Shown here in pieces: positions 40,314 to 51,300 of a DNA stretch of 64,000 bases. The DNA lies in NCBI RefSeq assembly GCF_042242105.1, contig NW_027255008.1:1-64000 (forward strand), read 5' to 3'. A model generated the notes under the pieces. That model worked only from the letters and a program-made list of their open reading frames with translations. It was not told where the DNA came from and did not search any database. Position numbers and translations under genes: made by a program. The stretch comes from Pempheris klunzingeri (taxonomy: Eukaryota; Chordata; Actinopteri; Acropomatiformes; Pempheridae). The first letter of the stretch is position 1. Every line of letters starts with the position of its first letter.

Positions 40314-40620
40314 GTAAAGATAAAGTGTTATTGTGGTATTATTTACAACCACTGTCGGTTTAAATATGCCTTTGTTGTTAACGTTTTCACCCGAGCTAAC
40401 AGACTGTAGCGTTTAGCCTACAAACACACTGCAGAGTTAACGGTAAACAAAAGTATAATTTACGCTGCGTTACTTAATTTGACACTAATGTACATAAATG
40501 ATTAAACATGTATCTAACGATGTGTGTGTTAATGCATTAACCGACAGTGGTGCACATTATGTTTAATATTTAAGTTATACTTAGTATAAATAGTCTCTCC
40601 TCGCTTATTTATCAAGCAGC

Positions 40621-43475
40621 ATGTCAGAGGCTCTAAACCAGCGGATAAAGGAGCTGGAGGCAGAGCTTGAGAAGCTCAAGTCCCAGCTGAAGGAGAGGAG
40701 TGAAGCTGGAGACGACATGGAGAAAATGTCCAATCCACCTCCTAATGGAAACACCAACAGCAGTAAAAAGGGCAAGAAAGCAGGCAAAGAGCGACCGTTT
40801 GACTTCTCTGCTCACCCTCGGCGCCATGTTGCTCTGCGGCTGGCCTACCTGGGATGGGCCTACCAGGGGTTTGCAGTCCAGGAGAACACAGACAACACCG
40901 TGGAGGCCAGACTCTTTGAAGCTTTGCTAAAGACGCGCCTGATTCAGGACCGACAGACCTCCAGCTACCACCGCTGTGGTCGCACCGATAAAGGAGTCAG
41001 TGCCTTTTCTCAAGTGAGTTCACTGAGATTCAAAGTGTAAAGTATTGTGTGTATTTTACTAATAGAAATCAGTCATGTCTGATGTCCGAAACGATATAAC
41101 GGCTCACATGCTCCTCGTCTCCTCTCCACAGGTCATAACCATCGATCTGCGCTCCACACAGTTTTGTGAAGGACTCGGCATCACGCTCCCTGAAAATATT
41201 GATGTCAGTACCAAGAACAAGGCTGCTGGCTCTGAGCTTCCATATGTGAAGATGCTGAACAGAGTCCTGCCCCCGGACATCAGGATCCTGGACTGGGCAC
41301 CAGCAGCAGACGGCTTCAGCGCACGGTTTGATTGTCAGTCCCGCACCTACCGGTACTACTTCCCCCGAGGATCCCTGGATGTGGCGTTGATGGCAGACGC
41401 TGCAAAAAGGTGGGTGAAGACGTAAAGTGATAAACACTGACGTCACCAACCTGAAATCATGGTTCTGATTTGAGGACTTCTTGGTGCCCAACAGATACGA
41501 AGGCACGCACGACTTTCGCAACCTGTGCAAAATGGATGTGGGCAATGGAGTCCTGCAGTTTGAGAGGAGCATCTTGTCGGCATCAGTCAAGCCTGTGCAG
41601 CCTCAGCACACCTCCAGAACAGACCAGTATGACCTCTTCGTGTTTGAAATCAAAGGGCTGGCTTTCCTTTATCATCAGGTATCAAGAGACACAAACTCAT
41701 GACTTTTTTTTTATCGCAGTTTTACAGCTCTACTCAACAATAACTCGTTAATTTCAAACTATTGTATCCATATAAATTAGGCCTTTTTCAGTAATAATAG
41801 ATCAATGCAAAGTTTCATTAACAGCGTGGCTTGTTCGGATTTTTGTGTTTTAGATATTCTTATGGAGCTAATGTCTCTCATTGCATTGAATTGTGTTTTG
41901 TGTGCAGGTGCGATGCATGATGGCAGTGCTTCTCCTGATAGGGCAGAAACTGGAGGCCCCAGAGATAATTAATCACCTCCTGGATGTTCAGAGTAATCCC
42001 AGGAAGCCCCAGTACAGGTGAACCAACTGCTGCTGAACTGATGTCTTTTTCCCAGTCGTCAAAATCAAATCAGAGTTTTCAAGTTCTCAAATCCCTACAC
42101 AAGTATAAATAGATAAATAAAAACTCTTCAGTGCAAGCAACAGTTGCACAACAGTTGCATCAGTGTGAATCGTTCTTTAACATTTCCCCTGTTGCCTCTA
42201 GCATGGCAGTAGACTACCCGCTGGTGCTGTACGACTGCCACTTTGAAGGTTTGAGCTGGAAGCAGGAGAGTGAAGAGGTGAACTACGCCCTGTCTGTGCT
42301 ACAACAACACTGGACCCAGAGTGCAGTCAAGAGCCACGTCCTCCACGGGATGATCCAGGGTTTGGAGGCCATCGGTGAGATGTTCAGTTGGATGAACAGA
42401 CCCTGACAAACCCTCATGTTTTCAACTTTTTAGTCTGTGATATTTCAACATAAATCTGATTATAATAATTATAATAACACTGATTTTGAAATAGACCTTA
42501 TGAGTGAGATAATAATTCAGGCCAGGAATCTATCAGACCATAACAGGCTACGTATGCTGCAACTGTTATGCTGAAATATGTTTTACTGTTTACTCTTTTT
42601 TTCAAGCAGTATATCCTTTAGTTTTAAATCCAAACTATTTAAAAACAGCCAAGTGTCTTCAATTTGATGATTTACCCAGTTGCACCTCTATAGGCTGCAT
42701 GAGTAAATATTCATATGTAGAATTTTTGTGCTCTTTTTGGGTGTTTTGTTTTGTTCCTGGTGTTTCCTCAGAGCTTTAACTGTTGATAATCATGAAGCTC
42801 TGGTAGCTCTGAGTAACTGGAGTACCTCCAGTTACTCAGAGCTACCAGAGCTTCCATGTGACTATAAAGATAAGACTCAGTATCATAATCAGCAGGAATG
42901 ATGTGGATTTTAGACACCACAAGGAGAAATAGTTTTAGCCTACCATGCCTTAAAGAGTGCTGTCTGTAGAGAACAAAAACAAAAGTGTGCTCTTGCATGT
43001 CACCATATATGTCACCATATATGACACCCGGGGTATGATTTTCATGTATTTTCACCACATACTGCAAAGCTTAATTTGGTTATAAATGTCCTCAACACTG
43101 ACAGACTCACAGCCTTATGCATCCTTTCAATATTCTACTGAATCCTAATCTATTGTACACATCAAAAGGCCAAGCGGGTATTGATTGTTTCTCTTCTCTC
43201 CATCCACAGGTGGCGTTTCCTCCAAACATTGCTTGCTAATAGAGGGCAGCAGGCAGAAAAACTATCGGCCTCTGCTGGAGCGTCCGTGCTGCGAGAGCCT
43301 GGAGTCCAGGATAAACCATTTTGTCAAAAGGGGCAGGCTGGAGCGGGAGGAAGGGGAGAATGGAGGAGAAATGGTCCACAGAGGGAAGAGGTCCAAAAAT
43401 TTCCACAATTCCCCCAGCCTGCCCGTTTCTTCAGAGTCGTCAAAACAAAGCACAGATCAAAATGCCAAAGATTAA
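40621..43475 (+). CDS. pus3: tRNA pseudouridine(38/39) synthase PUS3
   Basis: TruA-family enzyme that makes pseudouridine at positions 38 and 39 of the tRNA anticodon stem. Six coding exons: 40621-41013, 41132-41409, 41495-41678, 41908-42017, 42202-42374, 43210-43475, in phase, giving 467 residues (human 481). An N-terminal coiled coil ([20 protein letters not shown]) precedes [20 protein letters not shown]. The catalytic motif [14 protein letters not shown] has the essential aspartate at about residue 123. Later signatures include [37 protein letters not shown] and [13 protein letters not shown]. The C-terminal tail is basic and variable. The start aligns with the human N-terminus. AATAAA is at 43649-43654. 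The last intron (42375-43209) contains a perfect hairpin. Confidence 0.95.
42794..42854. repeat. Perfect 29-bp inverted repeat, 3-nt loop
   Basis: The left arm 42794-42822 (starts GAAGCTCTGGTAGCTCTGAG) is the exact reverse complement of 42826-42854. Only TAC separates them. It lies in the last pus3 intron. Confidence 0.97.
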
Positions 43476-43860
43476 TGTTTTCTCACAGGAGAATGGACGT
43501 GCTAAGGTATATTTTATGGTAATTTTTGTTAATGTGAGAACATTGTATTTACATTTTATTTCAGAAAAGAAAACATTGGATTTACCTTTTTTATTTAAGA
43601 AAACACAGAATATACATCTTCATTTATGGTATATTTGTTTCGCTTTGAAATAAACATATTTTGGAGAAAAGTGAGCCTGAGTTTGGTTTAGTGCACAGCT
43701 GTAGTAACTCAATTTGAACGGGAACATTAAAGTAGCTCGTCGGAACCAACGTGAAGTAGTAAGGAACGTGGGAGGATTTTTGAGGTGGCGCTTGACAAGC
43801 TAAGAAGCTACGTCGTTAGCAGTCAGTTTAGTTTCATGCCAGAGTTGCAGACCAAAGTAT
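43476..43860. other. pus3 3' UTR and spacer
   Basis: pus3 3' UTR with AATAAA at 43649-43654, then a short spacer before the dcakd promoter. Confidence 0.6.
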
Positions 43861-44103
43861 CCACTAATACGACTGTGTCCAACCAGTTCGTCTGGCTTCA
43901 TATTTGACAGGACGGAGTGGAAATGGCGGCGCCTTCGTTTAATGTCGCATTTGTGGTCGTTCTGACCTAAACACGACTTGTGCTAGCGTTAGCTTGTTAG
44001 CTTTAGCTTGTTAGCAACCCTGGTTGTTTACTGCACCACTGTGGCTCTGCACGGATCCCCACTGTACACTCATTTGGTTTAAGGACTATCACCCGTTTAC
44101 GAG
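43861..44103 (+). promoter_or_regulatory. dcakd promoter and 5' noncoding exon
   Basis: GAAATGGCGGCGCC at 43920-43933 matches the YY1 initiator-type motif (AANATGGCGGC). Three GTTAGC hexamers lie at 43988-44015. A donor GAG/GTAACA ends a noncoding exon at 44103. The acceptor at 44779-44780 begins the exon with the start codon. Confidence 0.6.
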
Positions 44104-44787
44104 GTAACACAAAAATTCATAACAGGAGTGTTTGTGGATAAAACTAACAAAATAACAGGAAACAACCAGTTGTATCTTTTATAGAGTTGAGTTTATTCCA
44201 CCGTGGAGGAGCTGTGAAGTCTGGTCAGGGTTTATCTTGGCGTTGGGTCAAAAATAACTTCAAAGCTGACCCTCTGACCAAATTTGACTCCCATGTTGGG
44301 TGCTAAGCCAAGTAGCACATAAAGTGAGTGTAGCTCAGCACCTCCACAGCAGGGGGCGTGTTATTAAACCTCATAACAGCTTCAGAAAGACTTTACAATA
44401 CTCGATTTAATCTAGAAAAAAGCTGAAATTATTTGAGCTGACAGTGAGGCCTCTCCTGGACGGGTATACACACCTAGAGCACTTTTATGTGTGTAGAACT
44501 TTGACATTTGTCAGGTTAAAATTGTAATAATTACCCGTATACTGTCCCTGTGTGTGTGTGTGAGTGTAATTTTACTGTTTATAACTCGTAGTGTTTATTT
44601 GTCAGCCTTTATTTCCTCATGTGCTTTCTCTTGTGGTGCCCTGAACCTCCTAAGTTTCATATTTCCTTGTGTTGTCATTCTATTTTATGCCAATGTAACA
44701 ATTATTTTAAAATTCTGTTTAGTCTCTGAGTCACTTAAGCAGTCGCTGACATCTCTTGGCTACATCTGTCTGTGTCATAGCTCTAAG

Positions 44788-46951
44788 ATGTTCCTGGTGG
44801 GGCTGACGGGAGGCATTTCCTCAGGGAAAAGCACAGTGTCTTCAATGCTGCGGGAGCTTGGGTGCCCCATTATTGATGCCGATGTTGTAGCCAGGAAAGG
44901 TAGGTGAATATCCCTCCCCTGCAAACTTTTCAGTTTTACAACATGAACTTGGCTGAATTACCTGTCAAAACACTCACCTGGCTCAACTTTCCTCTGAGAG
45001 AGAGTCTCAAAAAACCACTGATTTGAGAATAAGGATTCACCTACATGTCCTTCTCTGACTGAACTATGCTTGGTGTAGTAATGTTTATTATCTTACTGAA
45101 CCGGACATTACGAGCTTGAGCCTGTAGGAAGATAATTAAGACACTTGGAGAGCATGAATCATGACAGCTGTCTGCTTACTGCGGGGATGATGTTTTAGTT
45201 ATGTGATGAAGATAAAAAAGGTCAAGTAGAATAATGCACAGCTGCATGTTGTAGAAAATAGAAGGCCTATATACAGTATACGTGGCAAACAATCATCCAA
45301 GATAAAGATACAATTTGTATCTTTGGCTGGTGTACTGTTTTTCAACGTCTTAACTGGTTTTGTCTATATGAGAAATGAAATGAAAAACACCCAGCATTAC
45401 TGCCGTTTCTTGAACAGTTGTGGAGCCGCACACTTCTGCCTATTCCCGCATCGTCTACCACTTTGGGCCAGAGATCCTACTCGAGAACGGGGAGATCGAT
45501 CGGCAGAAGCTGGGTCAGCTCATCTTCGCCAGTGAGGAAAAGAGGAAGCTGCTGAACTCCATCACCCATCCAGAGATCCATAAAGCCATGCTCAAAGAGA
45601 TCGTGTTTTACTTTCTCAGAGGTGAGGAAGGCGTTTAGTTTGGCTCAGTTACTGGTTAACAGGCAAAAGGTGAAAAGTCTGCTGAAACTGAGCCAAAGCT
45701 GTTTTGCAGTGCAGCGATGGGCATTAGGGTTTTTGGCTGTTTCTCACAAAGCGTCAGCAGAATTCTCTCAACGCTTTATGAGGTAGAAGGTGAAGGTAGC
45801 TGAGAGAAAAGTAGTAGTTGTTGCATTCAGGTCTTTTACTGTAAATATTTCAAACTGTAAATAATAACATAAATAAATAGTGCATAATGGGGGGAAAATG
45901 AGAGGAGGAAGATTTTTTTTTTTTTTACTTATTTTGCTTTTCAAAAATAAATTTTGCAAATTAAGCGGAGGAAGATATATATGCAGAAGGAGAAAGAACG
46001 AGAGAATTGTTTTTTTATTTTGCATTTTGAGAATAAAGTTGAAATACTCGACTTCTCAACATTTTGGCTTCATTTTCGAAATGAAAAAAATCTCTACTCA
46101 TTTTTTCTCCTTATGCAACAGGCATGACCTCCACTCGCCACATGAATTCTGTAGCAAATCAAACAAGTGCCTTAGAATTAAGTTCTCATTCACCACTTGT
46201 ATGTTATTAAAAAGTAATTGATTGAATTGTGTTACCGACGTTTTCACAGTGTTACAGTGTAAAAGTGTTGGCACTGATTGATTCTGTTTCACAATGCTTG
46301 TCCTGCTCTTCCGTCTCCAAAGGGTACCGCTACGTGGTGCTGGACGTGCCGCTGCTCTTTGAAACCAGACGTCTCACTCAGTTTCTAAACCACACTGTGG
46401 TAGTTTACTGGTAAGACCGCTGCCCAGTTTTCCTGATGAGTTTTACTTTTAGACCGTTTTTTTTTTTTACAAGTTTCAAATTTTAAATCATTAAATATTC
46501 TGAGGTCTGTTTTTGACAGACTGTCTGGCCATTAAGCCCAATGTTGTGAGTTATTGGTTACCTCTCTCCAGCTCTGTCTTATTAGCATGACTCACCGCCT
46601 CTGGATTTTTTAACAAGGCACCCCGGCTGCACCATAAATAACCTCCATTGTCTGTTCCTTTTCAGTGACCCTGCCACTCAGCTGTTGCGCCTGATGCAGA
46701 GGGACGGCCTGACCCAGGAGCAGGCCGAGCAGCGCGTGGCTGCACAGATGCCGCTCAATGAAAAGCGCGGCTTGGCCAATCATGTTATTGAGAACTCAGG
46801 CAGCCGAGAGGACACCCACCGGCAGGTCCTACGGTTGCACACAAAGCTGGAGGACTCCATGGACTTCCTTTTAGTGAGGGTCATTGTTATTGCCGCCACC
46901 GCCGGCCTGGGTGGGATACTGCTGTATGCAGCCAAGATACTTTTATCCTAA
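44788..46951 (+). CDS. dcakd: Dephospho-CoA kinase domain-containing protein
   Basis: CoaE-like P-loop kinase with a C-terminal membrane anchor. The fold predicts phosphorylation of dephospho-CoA; the vertebrate role is less settled than that of coasy. Four coding exons: 44788-44899, 45418-45621, 46323-46410, 46666-46951, in phase, giving 229 residues (human 231). The P-loop GGISSGKST is at residues 8-16. Then come [63 protein letters not shown] and [10 protein letters not shown], which are the CoaE signatures. A hydrophobic helix ([20 protein letters not shown]) ends the protein. The start at 44788 gives the family-standard MFLVGLTGG; an in-frame upstream ATG at 44554 is intronic. Intact. 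Confidence 0.95.
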
Positions 46952-49900
46952 CAGAGGACAGACGAGGGGAGGAAGAGGGGGTCTGGACCAGGATATAGTC
47001 AGATGTGAGGTTGTGAATAGGAGAAGGCACGTCAGGGCGCCGATGCAATTTACTGTGAGATTAGTTTTACAGCACCCACCGCTTCTGCTCAGAAGTGTGA
47101 CGTGCTTTGTTGGCAATTAACACGGACTTACATTACTGACACAACATGCACTGACAAATGTGGTTTGGTGTGAAGGGTTTCTATGTGCAATTTCAGTTGG
47201 TTTTACTCAGTGACATTAAAAACATAAAGGCGATACCGTAAAGGCTCAGTAGCTGCACAGGCTGGTTGCAGTTTGGAGCCTATAAAACTGGTTAAACCTT
47301 TTATTTTGGTGCAACAGTCAACTCATAGCAGACACTAGCAAAAAAACACGATAGTTGTACAAACTAAGATTTTATTTTTATGAAATTTCCAAATTAGACA
47401 TTTTGGGTGATTGCATTGATTTTAAATACAAACACCAGACAATGGAGAGAGCAAATTAAAGTACGATGCAGTACATTCTAGATGTGCAGAAGTCACTGCA
47501 GTTTCTGTACTTCACCAGTCACCAGTTTTTAGCACAAAATGCGTGTTGTATTCCCACTCGTGAATATGTTTTAAATTGGATGCGGTACTGCGTATGAAAA
47601 ACAAGTACAGAATGGGAATGATCCGATGCCTAGAGAAGATGTTATGATTGTATATTAATGACCTGTATAATGAAGATATATGACAGAATGTATTTGACAA
47701 TCCATTTTTAAGGGGAACAGTGTGGATTTAGATGAATTAACAGACTTTATATTTATCACTGTATTTTCTTACACTTGAAACTGTTCTCTGTAAATACTAA
47801 GTCTATGATTTTAGTGTTTTCTGTTCACATTCACGTGTAACTAAAGCACCATTTGTAACATTAGCTGCTTAACTGAAATATAAACGATCCAACACTACTG
47901 TTTTAAAGTAACAGATGGTGTTAGCTTTTCAATTTTCTTGTTATTTTAGCTGAGTGCTCTTTCATAACTTTTCAAGTCCCCTTTCACTCAAAATTGTGTT
48001 TATTTTTAACAAGTTTTCATGAGATAATTCAACTTTTTTGGTGAAATTCATATCCGACTGAAATTATTATTTAAAGCAGAGTATTTTTATACTTTTAAGC
48101 TTTACTCAAGTGAAGTTGTTTCAGCGAATGAAGAAATTAAAGGGGAGTTAATGAGTTACTCCAATGATAAAGTATGGACCCTCATTAAGTTAAGGGACTC
48201 AGAAGAGACAGATTTAAAAAAGAAATGGTAAAAACTTAAACAACACAGGACGAGATATCCTGTCAAACTCCCAAAACACTGGATCCTACATTTCCCATAA
48301 TGCAACTCAGTGGATGCAAATAGTGTTTATTTTCATCATTTAATCCATTAAGCAATGTAATATTACACAAAATAGTTGCTGAATAATTTTCAGTTGATCA
48401 ACTAATTAATCTATTCATTACCTCCTATAATAATGAATCTATATCGTATAAATATTGAACTGCATCAACTTGTAAGTAAATATTCCTTGCAAAAGACATT
48501 GATGTAATTAGGTCCTACAGGAAAATGTGTTAGTGACAGGACTTCAGGAGAAGAAAATAATGAACGTGTGTTAATGGTCAGTTGTGATGTCCTTGCTCGT
48601 GTCCACATTAGAGTTTAGGCATGAAAATTCAGGCCCACAGGCAGACGTGGTGACATCATCTTGGCACTGAGGTCCCACTAGCCCGCGTGGCTCACTTGGC
48701 TCCGTCTAAAGCCCCTACTGGTCTGCTCTGTGTTTTTATCAAGCCGCTGCAGAATTAATGCAAAGTGACGTGGGCTGTGGTGGGCAGGAGGGAGGGGGGG
48801 GACAGTGAACCAAGGCTGCGTGGCTACACTTCTGGATGCATATGTAAGACACAAAATCACACAAGGCAATGTTTTACACACATGCGACATACAGCTGTTT
48901 ATGTAGTACACAAAGTCACGCAGAAACATAATCATAATATCCGCCATTCAGACCCATGATGGTGAACATGATCTCTTTTTTTTCTTTTAAACCTCTGTCC
49001 ACTGTGATCCAGGAGGTAGCGTGCTTTACTCGGCAGCCAGCTGTTCAGCATAGATTTTAAAGAGTGTCTTTTCTCAGTCTCTCTCTCAGACACAGACAGA
49101 GGCCAGATGCAGAGCATGGAAGGAAGACTATATCTGTACCAGCAAGTGTGAATGCCCCGGGCAGAGAAGGGTGGCGAAGTCTAAGTCTGAATATAAATTG
49201 GGTTTAATTCTGAGGGTGTCAAGCTAAAAGGTGAAAGTCTCAAGTTGCCTTGTTAAACTTTGAAAAAAGTGCATGGATGCAGGCGCAACCCGCCGCTTTA
49301 TTGTGTGTTTTGGGTCCTCTCCTGGAGCAGAGCAAATAATTTTGTGATGGCAGGGGGTAAAGACTTCTATAATCTCACCATCATGTTCAGAGAGTTGGCC
49401 TACGGCACCACAGTGTGTCGACATTTTGGAATCTCCTGTCTGAGTGGTTTTTCATCATTCCCCCCGCCTACTGCCGTCAGGGAAGGTAAAACAGCTTGGG
49501 CAAAGGCAAACAGAATAAATAGATTTGCACCAAACTGGACCGCAACTCTGGATAATTGAAAGTCAAAACTAATTTTCAGTAAGTTTTGCATCACTCAGTG
49601 TTCTTTGAGTCTGAATTGTTCACTCAAGGGGCTCATTTTTTATCATCACAATGACGGTACCTAGAGGGTAATAGGCTTTCAGTATTCAACAGGGGTTGTT
49701 GAAAGCAATTCAGTTGTGCCATTTTAGTGAATTATCAACTCATACAAGACATTCGCAGTCAGACACATTTCATTATTTATGTGTGCACCACATCAGGTTT
49801 GGAGCTTAATGTTAAAGCCCCTATACATTGGAGTTGATTCAAAAAAGCCAAGTTTATTTATCTAGCGTGTTTGATATGACAGGTATAGACTCAATCTGCA

Positions 49901-50410
49901 AGAAAATAAAAGTAAAGAAAAACAGGCAAAAGATTATACACAACCTTTAAACCTAACTAAAAGCTTGCAGAATAGATATGTGTCTTATCTGCTTACCTCA
50001 GTTCATCTGCTAGAGCGTTAGAGAGAGTAGGATCATAATGCCCAAAGGCATCATAAACTATGTCTAATTTATTCTTGGTTTAGTGAGGAAACCTTTACCT
50101 GATGATCTAAGAGACCTGTCCAGTCAGCGTGCATTCAGTCTTCAATCTGAAAAGACCTCAATCTTATAAAATGACTCCTAAAATCCTTTTTTTCCCCTCT
50201 TGTTTTACAATGTAGTTAGAACATTTTCAAGCTATTTTTAAATCAATCAAAAGTTGATTTAAAAAATTCAATTCTTTGAAGAAATGAATTTGCTTTGAAA
50301 ACACTTTTTCACTTTTCATAAGAAAAATAAACTCTCTGGATTAATTACAAGCAGATCATATGTAAAATTTGCATCTGAAATTGTACTTTAGGTGTACTGA
50401 GATGGATCTA
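46952..50410. other. dcakd 3' region and gene-poor space
   Basis: dcakd 3' UTR followed by AT-rich sequence. No coding exon is supported. A ZNF143-like motif lies at about 48286-48305 (see findings). The rest shows nothing I can identify. Confidence 0.5.
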
Positions 50411-51300
50411 ACATAACATAGCATAGCATGATATAGTCTAGTGTAGTGTAGTGTAGTGTAGTGTAGTGTAGTGTAGTCTAGTCTAGTCTAGTCTAGTCTA
50501 GTCTAGTCTAGTCTAGTCTAGTGTAGTGTAGTGTAGTGTAGTGTAGTCTAGTCTAGTCTAGTCTAGTCTAGTCTAGTCTAGTCTAGTCTAGTGTAGTGTA
50601 GTGTAGTGTAGTGTAGTGTAGTGTAGTGTAGTGTAGTCTAGTCTAGTCTAGTCTAGTCTAGTCTAGTGTAGTGTAGTGTAGTGTAGTGTAGTGTAGTGTA
50701 GTCTAGTCTAGTCTAGTCTAGTCTAGTCTAGTCTAGTCTAGTCTAGTCTAGTCTAGTCTAGTCTAGTCTAGTCTAGTGTAGTGTAGTGTAGTGTAGTGTA
50801 GTGTAGTGTAGTGTAGTGTAGTGTAGTCTAGTCTAGTCTAGTCTAGTCTAGTCTAGTCTAGTCTAGTCTAGTCTAGTCTAGTCTAGTCTAGTCTAGTCTA
50901 GTCTAGTGTAGTGTAGTGTAGTGTAGTGTAGTGTAGTGTAGTGTAGTGTAGTGTAGTGTAGTGTAGTCTAGTCTAGTCTAGTCTAGTCTAGTCTAGTCTA
51001 GTCTAGTCTAGTCTAGTCTAGTCTAGTCTAGTGTAGTGTAGTGTAGTGTAGTGTAGTGTAGTGTAGTGTAGTCTAGTCTAGTCTAGTCTAGTCTAGTCTA
51101 GTCTAGTCTAGTCTAGTCTAGTCTAGTCTAGTCTAGTGTAGTGTAGTGTAGTGTAGTGTAGTGTAGTGTAGTCTAGTCTAGTCTAGTCTAGTCTAGTCTA
51201 GTCTAGTCTAGTCTAGTCTAGTCTAGTCTAGTCTAGTCTAGTGTAGTGTAGTGTAGTGTAGTGTAGTGCAGTCTAGTCTAGTCTAGTCTAGTCTAGAATA
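50411..51300. repeat. Pentanucleotide array of GTGTA and GTCTA blocks
   Basis: By hand count, 172 pentamers run without a break from 50436 to 51295: 101 GTCTA and 71 GTGTA (the last one GTGCA). The two variants are not mixed but alternate in blocks of 5-16 units. Degenerate pentamers (ACATA, GCATA, ATATA) flank the left side from 50411. Confidence 0.97.

Noticed and set aside
50411-51300. CRISPR-like or direct-repeat array
   Set aside because: Five-base units with no spacers in a vertebrate genome; this is a satellite.
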